DNA from: Nitriliruptorales bacterium
Lineage (GTDB): Bacteria > Actinomycetota > Nitriliruptoria > Euzebyales > Egibacteraceae
Reading direction: 5' to 3'
Assembly (NCBI GenBank): GCA_007133145.1
Contig: SLNF01000219.1
Span: 1 to 24,221, forward strand
DNA length: 24,221 nucleotides
Positions 1 to 6,546 of this stretch are shown piece after piece. A program made the position numbers and the translations under genes. Positions within the stretch are counted from its first letter, which is position 1. Every line of letters begins with the position of its first letter. The notes beneath the pieces are model-generated. The model had not been told where the DNA came from. It ran no database searches and was given only the letters and a program-made list of their open reading frames with translations.

Positions 1-1065
1 GAGGGCGTGCGTCGCACGCTGCGCGCCCTCGGCCCGGTCATCGCCGGGCGCGGGATCGTCCAGCTCATGACCTACGTCGAGCTCGCGCTCGCGAGCCTGC
101 TCGCGCTCGGCGCCGTCGCGGTGCTCGGCTTCGCCCAGCCCCTCTACATCCTGCCGGTGAGCCTCTTCGGCATGGCCGTGGCGGCCTCGGAGCTGCCCGA
201 GCTCTCCGACCTCGGCACCGAGGAGGCCGAGCGCGTGCGCGAGCGGTTGCGCGCGGGGCTGGCCCGCATCGCCTTCTTCGTCGTGCCGACCGCCCTCGTC
301 TTCGTCCTCCTCGGCGAGGTCGTCGTCGCCGCGGTCTACGAGAGCGGCGCCTTCGGGGGACTCGAGGCACGGCTCGTCTGGCTGACCCTCGCCGGCTTCA
401 GCCTCGGCCTGCTGGCGACGACCTCCTCGAGGCTCCTGCAGTCCTCGCTCTACGCCATCGGGCAGACGCGGGTGCCGGCGCTCGTCTCCGCCGGCCGGCT
501 CGTGATCTCCGCGGGCCTCGGCGCGGCGCTCATGCTCCAACTCGACCAGTTCGCCCTGGGCCCCGGGGGCAGCGTCGAGCTCGTCGGGGAGCTGCCCGCG
601 ACCGCGCCACTGCCCGTCGAGCTGCGTGAGCAGGAGGGCCTCTACCGCCTCGGCGCGACCGGGCTCGCCCTCGCCGCGGCCGTCGCGTCCTGGGTCGAGT
701 ACGGCCTGCTGCGCCGGGCCGTGCGCCGGCGCACCGGCGTCGCCGTCCACCTGGGGGGCGGCACCCTCGCGCGGGTCGCCACCGCCGCCGCCGCCGCGGT
801 CGCCCTCGGGCTCGTCCTCGCCGTGCCGACCGTGGGGCTGCACCCGCTGCTGCGCGCCCCGCTCGTGCTCGGCCCCGCAGGCCTGGCCTACCTGGGCCTC
901 ACCCGGGCACTGGGGCTCGAGGAGCTGCCGCCACTGCGCGCGCTGCTGCGCCGGCGCCGCGGCGGGGACGAGGGCGGTCCCGGGACCTCGGGGGGGGCCG
1001 ACGGGCCGGGCCGGGACGACGACCCGGGACGAGACCCTTCAGCGGACCCCCCGACGGGCCGATGA
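1..1065 (+). CDS. murJ: Lipid II flippase MurJ, C-terminal part (5' truncated by window edge)
   Basis: MurJ (MviN) moves lipid II across the cytoplasmic membrane for peptidoglycan synthesis. The reading frame is open to base 1, so the start lies upstream and about 354 residues are visible; complete MurJ proteins have roughly 500 or more. Visible are repeated hydrophobic segments and the family-like stretch GRGIVQLMTYVELALASLL near residues 17-35, followed by a region with LYILPVSLFGMAVAASELP. It ends in a charged Gly/Asp/Pro tail of about 40 residues that looks disordered. Unlike mycobacterial MviN, no kinase-like domain is fused to the end; a separate kinase gene with the corresponding domains follows 500 bp downstream. 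The TGA is at 1063-1065. Family call is firm; completeness cannot be judged. Confidence 0.9.
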   Translation, partial: EGVRRTLRALGPVIAGRGIVQLMTYVELALASLLALGAVAVLGFAQPLYILPVSLFGMAVAASELPELSDLGTEEAERVRERLRAGLARIAFFVVPTALVFVLLGEVVVAAVYESGAFGGLEARLVWLTLAGFSLGLLATTSSRLLQSSLYAIGQTRVPALVSAGRLVISAGLGAALMLQLDQFALGPGGSVELVGELPATAPLPVELREQEGLYRLGATGLALAAAVASWVEYGLLRRAVRRRTGVAVHLGGGTLARVATAAAAAVALGLVLAVPTVGLHPLLRAPLVLGPAGLAYLGLTRALGLEELPPLRALLRRRRGGDEGGPGTSGGADGPGRDDDPGRDPSADPPTGR

Positions 1066-1114
1066 TCCCCCTAGGAACGGCGCGGCGCAGGCTGCGCCGA
1101 GGACGGTCCGGGCC

Positions 1115-1489
1115 ATGGGAGAGCGCGGCGACATCATCCTCGAGGGGCTCGCCCGCACGGTGGGCGGGCTGCTGCTGCTCGCCCTCGTCGCCTTCGAGGT
1201 CGGCGCGGTGCTCGTCAACACCGTGCAACTCGACGATGCCGCCCGACGCGCCGCCCGCGACGCCGCCAGCGCCCTCGAGGCCCGCGGCAGCCTCGCCGCC
1301 GCCGAGGTGGCCGCCGACGACGTCGCCGCCGATCTCGACGGCTGCCGCGTCGACGAAGTCGCCTTCGCCGAGGGCGGGGTCACGGTGACGCTGACCCGAC
1401 CCGCGCCCCTCGTCCTCGCCGGGCGCATCGGCCCGATCGCCGAGCGCACCGTCGGCAGCGCGACCGCCCAGGCGCCGGCGGACCCCTGA
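1115..1489 (+). CDS. Small TadE-like single-span membrane protein
   Basis: A 124-residue protein of unknown function. One membrane span lies near residues 13-35 (rich in Leu, Val, Ala), preceded by a short N-terminus containing GERGD. It is followed by an Ala/Arg-rich amphipathic helix (AARRAARDAASAL), and the C-terminal half has an alternating pattern (VTVTLTRPAPLVL) suggesting beta strands. This layout resembles TadE/TadG-like pseudopilins of Flp-type pili, but no pilus genes are nearby, so the assignment is by architecture only. It starts 49 nt after the murJ stop. The ATG at 1115 was chosen because the span follows at the usual distance; an upstream start in the same frame would run far into murJ. 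The ribosome-binding site is weak (GAGG at 1099-1102). Probably cotranscribed with murJ. Confidence 0.6.
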   Translation: MGERGDIILEGLARTVGGLLLLALVAFEVGAVLVNTVQLDDAARRAARDAASALEARGSLAAAEVAADDVAADLDGCRVDEVAFAEGGVTVTLTRPAPLVLAGRIGPIAERTVGSATAQAPADP

Positions 1490-1502
1490 GGCCGCGCCCG
1501 AC

Positions 1503-1508
1503 TAGACT
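1503..1508 (+). promoter_or_regulatory. Possible -10 element TAGACT upstream of kinase gene
   Basis: TAGACT fits the actinobacterial TANNNT -10 consensus and lies in the 73-bp gap before the kinase gene. Transcription would begin near 1515, giving a leader of roughly 50 nt. No convincing -35 hexamer is visible. The same hexamer precedes two other genes in this window (at 3646-3651 on the - strand and at 5409-5414). Confidence 0.4.
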
Positions 1509-1562
1509 CGGGGCGGGCGGAGCACCGCCAGCAGACGCCGCTCTGCCGACCCGACGCCTCCG

Positions 1563-3149
1563 GTGGAGGACATGCTCGAGGACGACCGTGCGACGCAGGC
1601 GCCCGCCGAGGCCCTGCCCTTCCGTCGCGTCCTCGGGGGTCGCTACCTGCTCGAGCAGCGCATCGCCTTCGGCGGTATGGCGAGCGTGTGGCGGGCCCAC
1701 GACGAGACCCTGCGGCGCACGGTCGCCGTCAAGCTCCTCCACGACCACCTCGCCGCCGACGAGGGCCTCCGCGAGCGCTTCCGCCGCGAGGCCGTCGCCG
1801 CGGCCAAGCTCGGCCACCCCGGCATCGTCGGCCTCTACGACACCGGCGAGCACCCCGAGGCGACCTACCTCGTCATGGCCTACGTCGAGGGGCCGACCCT
1901 GCGGGAGCTCCTCGCCGAGCGCGGGCGGCTCGAGATCGGGGAGGCCGCCGCGGTGACCGCCCAGGTCGCCGAGGCGCTCTCCTACGCCCACGCGCGCGGC
2001 CTCGTCCACCGCGACGTCAAGCCGGCGAACATCCTCCTCGAGACCGACGGCAGCGCGAAGATCGCCGACTTCGGCATCGCGAAGGTCGCCGAGTCGGCAC
2101 GCGACCTCACCCAGACCGGGACGGTCCTCGGCACCGCGGCCTACGTCGCCCCCGAGCAGGTGCGCGGCGAGCCGGTCGACGGGCGCGCCGACGAGTACGC
2201 GCTCGCGTGCGTGCTCTACGAGGCCGTGAGCGGGCGACGCCCCTTCGAGGCCGAGTCGGCGATGACGATGGCCGCGCAGCGTCTCAACGAGGACCCGCTG
2301 CCGCTGCGGGCGGTGCGCCCCGACGTCCCCCGCGGTCTCGACGACGTCGTCATGACCGCCCTCGCACGTGAGCCCGACGACCGCTACCCCGACCTCGCCG
2401 CCTTCGCGCGGGCGCTCGAGCCCTGGGTCGGCAGCGGACCGGCGATCGAGCGTGCGCCCGCCACGGTCGGGGCCGACGCCGAGGGTGAGGAGGCGGCGCC
2501 CGTCGGCGGGCTGTCCCGGGGGTTCCTGCGCTCGGAGCGCACCTGGCTCGCCCCGATCACCGCGCTGCTCGTCGTCGCGGTGGCCCTCGTCGCCGTCGGG
2601 CTCGCCACGGGGGTCCTCGAGTCGGCGAGCGTGCCCACGCTCGCGGCCACCGCCGTCGACGAGAGCGCGCAGGAGGCCGCGGTGCCGCTCGAGGCGGACG
2701 CGCTCACCGCCTTCGACCCCGAGGACGTCGAGGGCTTCGTCGGCGGCGACGGGATCGAGAACGACGAGCTGCTGCCCAACCTCGTCGACGGCGACCCCTC
2801 CACCGCCTGGCGCACCGAGCGCTACGACGACCCCGGCTTCGGCAACCTGAAGCCCGGCGTCGGGGTCGTCATCGACCTCGGGGGCGCGCACGCGCTCACG
2901 GGCGCTGAGGTCACGACGCCGACCGAGGGCATGAGCTTCGAGCTCCGCGTGGCCGAGGAGCCCCACGACGACGCCGAGGCCTGGGAGGTCGCCGCGCGCG
3001 TCGACGGCGCCGAGGCGGAGGAGGCGCTCGACCTCGACGGGGTCGCGGCCCGCTATGTCCTGCTCTACGTCGTGCCCGACCTCGTCGTCGAGGACGGAGG
3101 GGCGCTCGCCGCGGTCTCCTCGCTCGAGCTGCGGGGCGAGCCCCTCTGA
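1563..3149 (+). CDS. Membrane Ser/Thr protein kinase with discoidin-like ectodomain
   Basis: A 528-residue PknB-type kinase. The kinase domain spans about 27-290: glycine loop IAFGGMASV at 34-42 (first Gly of GxGxxG replaced by Ala), Lys57 in VAVK, Glu76, HRDVKPAN at 149-156, DFG at 169-171, activation-loop threonines 183, 185, 187 and 191, and APE at 196-198. All residues needed for catalysis are present. An acidic linker leads to one membrane span (about 328-350), then an external domain (about 399-527) with DGDPSTAW and KPGVGVVIDLG, typical of the F5/8C-like carbohydrate-binding domain that ends mycobacterial MviN. Its position beside murJ suggests control of lipid II flipping or wall synthesis; the CwlM-like protein downstream is a candidate substrate. 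GTG 1563 is used, but ATG 1572 is possible; neither has a well-spaced ribosome-binding site. Confidence 0.9.
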   Translation: MEDMLEDDRATQAPAEALPFRRVLGGRYLLEQRIAFGGMASVWRAHDETLRRTVAVKLLHDHLAADEGLRERFRREAVAAAKLGHPGIVGLYDTGEHPEATYLVMAYVEGPTLRELLAERGRLEIGEAAAVTAQVAEALSYAHARGLVHRDVKPANILLETDGSAKIADFGIAKVAESARDLTQTGTVLGTAAYVAPEQVRGEPVDGRADEYALACVLYEAVSGRRPFEAESAMTMAAQRLNEDPLPLRAVRPDVPRGLDDVVMTALAREPDDRYPDLAAFARALEPWVGSGPAIERAPATVGADAEGEEAAPVGGLSRGFLRSERTWLAPITALLVVAVALVAVGLATGVLESASVPTLAATAVDESAQEAAVPLEADALTAFDPEDVEGFVGGDGIENDELLPNLVDGDPSTAWRTERYDDPGFGNLKPGVGVVIDLGGAHALTGAEVTTPTEGMSFELRVAEEPHDDAEAWEVAARVDGAEAEEALDLDGVAARYVLLYVVPDLVVEDGGALAAVSSLELRGEPL

Positions 3150-3158
3150 GGAGGGCTC
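3138..3158. terminator. Possible bidirectional terminator hairpin between convergent genes
   Basis: The inverted repeat GAGCCC (3138-3143) and GGGCTC (3153-3158) encloses a 9-nt loop that can partly pair. It spans the stop codons of the kinase gene (+) and the B-box gene (-), only 7 bp apart. There is no T-run on either side, so termination is inferred from position and symmetry. Confidence 0.35.
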
Positions 3159-3636
3159 AGGAGACGACGCCGCGGTAGGCGAGGAAGCCTGCGACGAGGT
3201 AGCCGAGGGGCAGGAGGCCGCGCTGGGGGACCGGCGTGCCGAAGAGCGCGAGGAAGGCGACGGCGAGGCCGGCGACGGCGACGGCGACGGCGAGGTTGGG
3301 GAAGGGCGACTGGGACTGCCCGCGGGTACCCCAGCGCACCGCCCGGCCGACGCCGAAGCCGGTGACGCCCGACAGGATGAGGCTGCCGAACCCGATCATG
3401 CCGGCGACGAGCCCTCCCCCGACGGCCACGGCGAGCCCGGCGGCGATCGCGCGGGCGTAGTGCTCGGGCTTGCCGCGGGCGGCCACCGCGCGAGCGGGCT
3501 TCGCGCAGGACGGACAGCGCTGGCCGACCGCGCTCGAACGGACGCAGCGGGGACAGATCGGGTCGTCGCACACCGCGCAGGACAACCGCGTGGGCGTGTC
3601 GGGGTGGTTGACGCAGGGGACGGGGTCGCGGGCCAT
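3157..3636 (-). CDS. B-box-type zinc-finger membrane protein
   Basis: A 159-residue protein of unknown function. The N-terminal 45 residues carry Cys8, His11, Cys20, Cys23, Cys28, Cys31, Cys41 and Cys44 in a B-box-like zinc-binding arrangement (CVNH, CAVC, CPRC, CPSC). Such modules occur at the N-terminus of some bacterial rhomboid proteases and other membrane proteins. From residue 60 on there are about four hydrophobic segments: two closely packed ones with many glycines (60-100), one at 114-133, and one at 141-157. No rhomboid Ser-His pair is visible. It is convergent with the kinase gene and divergent from trxB. The ATG at 3636 lies only 9 nt from a TAGACT -10 element, suggesting a leaderless transcript. 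The metal-rich cysteines next to thioredoxin genes may mean redox sensing, but that is speculation. Confidence 0.75.
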   Translation of the reverse strand: MARDPVPCVNHPDTPTRLSCAVCDDPICPRCVRSSAVGQRCPSCAKPARAVAARGKPEHYARAIAAGLAVAVGGGLVAGMIGFGSLILSGVTGFGVGRAVRWGTRGQSQSPFPNLAVAVAVAGLAVAFLALFGTPVPQRGLLPLGYLVAGFLAYRGVVS

Positions 3637-3645
3637 GGGCTCCGC

Positions 3646-3651
3646 AGTCTA
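3646..3651 (-). promoter_or_regulatory. -10 element TAGACT for the B-box gene, leaderless arrangement
   Basis: Read on the - strand, TAGACT runs from 3651 to 3646, leaving 9 nt before the ATG that begins at 3636. A start of transcription at the usual distance would fall at or next to the start codon, and no ribosome-binding site is visible in that gap. No clear -35 is seen. Confidence 0.45.
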
Positions 3652-3657
3652 CGGTGA

Positions 3658-3684
3658 GGAATAGGCTTCGCCGCCGCGTCGTTG
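3658..3684 (+). promoter_or_regulatory. SigR/SigH-type promoter upstream of trxB
   Basis: GGAAT at 3658-3662, exactly 18 nt, then GTTG at 3681-3684. This equals the GGAAT-N18-GTT consensus of promoters used by the thiol-oxidative-stress sigma factors SigR (Streptomyces) and SigH (Mycobacterium), whose classic targets are the thioredoxin genes. Transcription would start near 3691, about 65 nt before the trxB ATG. An identical arrangement precedes trxA. Confidence 0.75.
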
Positions 3685-3756
3685 GACGGCGCGAACGGCC
3701 TTGGACCGTGCCCGCCGCGACCCGCGCGTGCACCGCGACCAACAGGACACCCGACC

Positions 3757-4692
3757 ATGGACGACATCCGCAACGTCATCATCGTGGGCTCGGGCCCGGC
3801 GGGGCTGACCGCCGCGCTCTACGCCGCGCGCGCCGACCTCGCGCCCCTCCAGATCGAGGGCCGCGAGGCCGGCGGGCAGCTCATGCTCACCACCGAGGTG
3901 GAGAACTACCCCGGCTTCCCCGACGGCATCATGGGCCCCGCCCTCATGGCCGACATGCGCAAGCAGGCCGAGCGCTTCGGCACCGAGCTGCTCACCGCCG
4001 ACGCCGACGCCGTCGACCTCGGCACGCGGCCCTTCACCATCACCGTCGGCGGGGACGTCCACCGCGCCCACAGCGTCATCATCTCGACCGGCGCGACCGC
4101 GCGCTGGCTCGGCCTCCCCAACGAGCAGCGCCTCATCGGCAAGGGCGTGTCGAGCTGCGCGACCTGCGACGGCTTCTTCTTCCGGGACCGTGAGCTCGTC
4201 GTCGTCGGCGGCGGGGACTCGGCGATGGAGGAGGCGACGTTCCTGACGAAGTTCGCCTCGAAGGTGACGATCGTCCACCGACGCGACGCGTTGCGCGCCT
4301 CGAAGATCATGCAGGAGCGGGCCTTCAAGAACGACAAGATCGACTTCGTGTGGAACGCCGTGGTCGAGGACGTCCTCGGCGACAGCGTGGTCGAGGGTGT
4401 GCGGCTGCGCGACACGACGAGCGGTGAGACCTGGGAGCACCGCACCGACGGGCTCTTCCTCGCCATCGGCCACGACCCCACCACCGGGCTCTTCCGGGGC
4501 CAGCTCGATCTCGACGACGAGGGCTACATCCTCGTCGACGAGCCGAGCACGCAGACGAGCGTGCCGGGGGTCTTCGCCGCCGGCGACGTCGTGGACCACA
4601 CCTACCGCCAGGCGGTCACCGCTGCGGGTACCGGCTGCCGCGCGGCGATCGACGCCGAGCGCTGGCTCGCGAGCGAGGGCCTCGTGGCCTAG
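3757..4692 (+). CDS. trxB: Thioredoxin reductase
   Basis: TrxB is a cytoplasmic flavoenzyme that passes electrons from NADPH to thioredoxin. The 311-residue product has the usual length. It shows the FAD-binding loop GSGPAGLTAALYAAR (11-25), the redox-active CATC (134-137), the NADPH-binding GGGDSAMEEA (151-160) with HRR at 174-176, and the C-terminal FAD motif AAGDV (275-279). The open frame extends further upstream, but ATG 3757 places the protein correctly against the family and has AGGA at 3744-3747. It is transcribed away from the B-box gene. A SigR-type promoter lies upstream, indicating induction by thiol oxidation. trxA follows after an unusually long 348-bp gap with its own promoters, so the pair is probably not a simple operon. 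Confidence 0.96.
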   Translation: MDDIRNVIIVGSGPAGLTAALYAARADLAPLQIEGREAGGQLMLTTEVENYPGFPDGIMGPALMADMRKQAERFGTELLTADADAVDLGTRPFTITVGGDVHRAHSVIISTGATARWLGLPNEQRLIGKGVSSCATCDGFFFRDRELVVVGGGDSAMEEATFLTKFASKVTIVHRRDALRASKIMQERAFKNDKIDFVWNAVVEDVLGDSVVEGVRLRDTTSGETWEHRTDGLFLAIGHDPTTGLFRGQLDLDDEGYILVDEPSTQTSVPGVFAAGDVVDHTYRQAVTAAGTGCRAAIDAERWLASEGLVA

Positions 4693-4801
4693 GTCGCCCG
4701 GGGGGCCTCGTCGGCTCGGTCGCCCGAGGGCCCTGCGCCCGACAGCCCCGAGGCGGACGCGGGGCCACCCGCCAGGGCTGCGCGCACCGTGGGCGGATGG
4801 T

Positions 4802-4830
4802 TTGGTGGATCAAGATGTCCGGCGTACAGT
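4802..4830 (+). promoter_or_regulatory. Housekeeping-type promoter in the trxB-trxA gap
   Basis: TTGGTG (4802-4807), a 17-nt spacer, and TACAGT (4825-4830) match the -35 and -10 pattern of the main sigma factor. Transcription from about 4837 would give trxA a leader of about 200 nt that contains the strong palindrome at 4899-4926. Confidence 0.55.
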
Positions 4831-4898
4831 GTGGACGACGCTGCGCCTCGACGCGCAGCGAGATGTGGTGCGCATGTCCCCCCGTCATGCGCGCCACG

Positions 4899-4926
4899 GG
4901 TGAGGGGCGCCTCGGCGCCCCTCACC
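4899..4926. repeat. Perfect 28-bp palindrome in the trxA leader region
   Basis: GGTGAGGGGCGCC (4899-4911), a 2-nt centre, then its exact reverse complement (4914-4926). As RNA it forms a GC-only-closed stem of 12-13 pairs with a tiny loop. No T-run follows, so it is either a U-less terminator (for trxB transcripts or attenuating the upstream trxA promoter) or a protein-binding operator. It lies between the housekeeping-type and the SigR-type trxA promoters. Confidence 0.6.
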
Positions 4927-4982
4927 GCGTCCCGGCCACGGAGACGACCTGCCGGCCCCCTCCCCCCGACCCGCGCCGTGGG

Positions 4983-5009
4983 GGAATACCAGGCGAGGTG
5001 GCGCTGTTG
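4983..5009 (+). promoter_or_regulatory. SigR/SigH-type promoter upstream of trxA
   Basis: GGAAT at 4983-4987, exactly 18 nt, then GTTG at 5006-5009, the same element as before trxB. Transcription would begin near 5016, leaving a short leader of about 25 nt that includes the strong ribosome-binding site GGAGGT at 5030-5035. Confidence 0.78.
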
Positions 5010-5040
5010 GCCGCAGCGTCGTCGACGATGGAGGTTCCCG

Positions 5041-5367
5041 ATGAGCAAGGCCACGCCCGTCACCGATCGCGACTGGGACCGCGAGGTCCTCGGAGCCGAC
5101 AAGCCTGTGCTCGTCGACTTCTGGGCGGAGTGGTGCGGTCCGTGCCGCATGGTGAGCCCGATCGTCGACGAGATCGCGGGGGAGAAGGCCGCCGAGCTCA
5201 AGGTCATGAAGCTCAACGTCGACGAGAACCCGGCCGTCACCCGCAAGTACCAGGTCATGTCGATCCCGACGCTCATGCTCTTCAAGGACGGGGGGGAGGC
5301 CAAGCGCATCGTCGGTGCGCGCGGCAAGGGCCAGATCCTCTCCGAGGTCGAGCGCGTCGTGGGCTGA
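5041..5367 (+). CDS. trxA: Thioredoxin
   Basis: A 108-residue cytoplasmic thioredoxin that reduces protein disulfides and is recycled by TrxB. It has the active site WCGPC at 31-35 within VDFWAEWCGPC, the conserved cis-proline in SIPT (Pro76), and the Gly-rich C-terminal region (GARGKGQI); length is typical of the family. The frame stays open for 250 nt upstream, but ATG 5041 is clearly the start because it has GGAGGT 5 nt away and the family N-terminus begins there. Two promoters are predicted: one housekeeping-type with a long leader, one SigR-type with a short leader. The CwlM-like gene begins 54 nt after the stop, with its own -10 element. Confidence 0.97.
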   Translation: MSKATPVTDRDWDREVLGADKPVLVDFWAEWCGPCRMVSPIVDEIAGEKAAELKVMKLNVDENPAVTRKYQVMSIPTLMLFKDGGEAKRIVGARGKGQILSEVERVVG

Positions 5368-5408
5368 GCCCGGGCCCGTCGAGCAGGTTGGGGTGACGGG
5401 CGGCCCGG

Positions 5409-5414
5409 TAGACT
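5409..5414 (+). promoter_or_regulatory. -10 element TAGACT for the CwlM-like gene, leaderless arrangement
   Basis: TAGACT ends 7 nt before the GTG start codon at 5422, so transcription would begin at the start codon itself. No ribosome-binding site fits between them. A TTGGGG at 5388-5393 could be a poorly spaced (15 nt) -35. Confidence 0.5.
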
Positions 5415-5421
5415 CCCGCGC

Positions 5422-6546
5422 GTGACCCCCCCGGCCGCCAACCCGAACGCCCCGCTGCTCGCCCAGGGCGCACGCGGCGCCGCTGTGCGCGACATCCAAC
5501 GGCGCCTCGCCCACGCCGGCCACCCCGAGCTCACCGTCGACGGGGCCTTCGGCCCGGAGACCGATGCCGCGGTCCGCGACTTCCAGCGCCGTCGCGGCCT
5601 CGCCGCCGACGGGATCGTCGGGCCCGAGACCTGGCGCGCGCTCGTCGAGGCCGGCTTCGGCCTCGGGGACCGTCTCCTCTGGCACTCCGCGGTGCTCATG
5701 CGCGGCGACGACGTGCTCGACCTCCAGCAGAGGTTGAACCAGCTCGGCTTCGACGCCGGACCCGAGGACGGCCTCTTCGGCCCGCTGACGAGGGGCGCGG
5801 TCGAGGAGCTCCAGCGCAACATCGGCATCGCCGTGGACGGGCTCGCCGGGCCGGCGACGGTGCAGGCGCTGCGCCGGCTGCACCGCGACCACCATGCCCC
5901 CGGCCTCGCGGCCCAGCTCCGGCAGCGGGAGGCGCTGCGCCGCCTCGCCGCCCGTGGCCTCTCCGGGGCACGGATCGCCGTCGATCCGGCGCTCGGCCCC
6001 GACGCCGAGTCCCCGCCGAGCCGCAGCGCGCCCGCGCACGAGCTGACCTGGGCGATCGCCCACCGCACCGGCGCCCAGCTCTCGGCCCTCGGTGCCCAGG
6101 TCAGCCTCACGCGGGGGCCGCGGACGACCCCGACGCCCCGCGACCGCGCACGCCTCGCCAACGAGCTCGCCGTCGACGTCGGGCTCTCCATCAGCGTCAA
6201 CGCCCACGACAACCCCGTCGCCCGCGGCGCGGCGAGCTACTACTTCGGGTCCGAACGACTTGTGTCGGACGCGGGGCGCCAGATCGCCGCGCTCACGCAG
6301 CGCGCGCTGCTCGAGGAGGGCCTCGGTCCGGACTGCCGCAGTCATCCCCGCACGTGGACGATCCTGCGTGAGACGCGGATGCCCTTCGTGGTCGTCGAAC
6401 CGGGCTTCGTCACGGCGCCGGAGGACGCCGCCCGCCTCGCCGACGCGGGCGAACAGGACCGCATCGCCGGGGCGCTCACCCGCGCGCTCCAGCAGTTCCT
6501 CCAGGCCGAGGCCAAGGGTCCCCAGGCCGCGCCGTCCGCGACGTAG
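5422..6546 (+). CDS. cwlM: CwlM-like N-acetylmuramoyl-L-alanine amidase homologue, probable pseudoenzyme
   Basis: A 374-residue protein without signal peptide: two PG_binding_1 repeats (about 14-75 and 92-152, each with a DG.FGP or DG..GP motif) followed by an Amidase_3 domain (about 183-361). In active Amidase_3 enzymes zinc is held by His, Glu, His. Here the first motif, normally DPGHGG, reads DPALGP (188-193, Leu191 for His), and the third, normally SIHAN, reads SISVN (256-260, Ser258 for His). Glu207 and the catalytic-type Glu326 (VVEPGF) remain. Loss of both histidines argues against hydrolysis. Location after trxA matches mycobacterial cwlM, whose cytoplasmic product stimulates MurA when phosphorylated by PknB; a similar regulatory role is inferred. 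Its 3' end overlaps the convergent GNAT gene by 71 bp. Confidence 0.85.
   Translation: MTPPAANPNAPLLAQGARGAAVRDIQRRLAHAGHPELTVDGAFGPETDAAVRDFQRRRGLAADGIVGPETWRALVEAGFGLGDRLLWHSAVLMRGDDVLDLQQRLNQLGFDAGPEDGLFGPLTRGAVEELQRNIGIAVDGLAGPATVQALRRLHRDHHAPGLAAQLRQREALRRLAARGLSGARIAVDPALGPDAESPPSRSAPAHELTWAIAHRTGAQLSALGAQVSLTRGPRTTPTPRDRARLANELAVDVGLSISVNAHDNPVARGAASYYFGSERLVSDAGRQIAALTQRALLEEGLGPDCRSHPRTWTILRETRMPFVVVEPGFVTAPEDAARLADAGEQDRIAGALTRALQQFLQAEAKGPQAAPSAT

Noticed and set aside
1380..2966. 528-codon open frame on the - strand opposite the kinase gene
   Set aside because: It mirrors the kinase gene, has low-complexity Arg/Gly/Glu/Leu composition and no recognisable domain; such antisense frames arise from GC-rich codon usage.
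4863..5041. Possible Cys-containing leader peptide (starting MWCAC) before trxA
   Set aside because: No ribosome-binding site, the frame runs on through trxA without a nearby stop, and the composition is Pro/Arg-rich noise.
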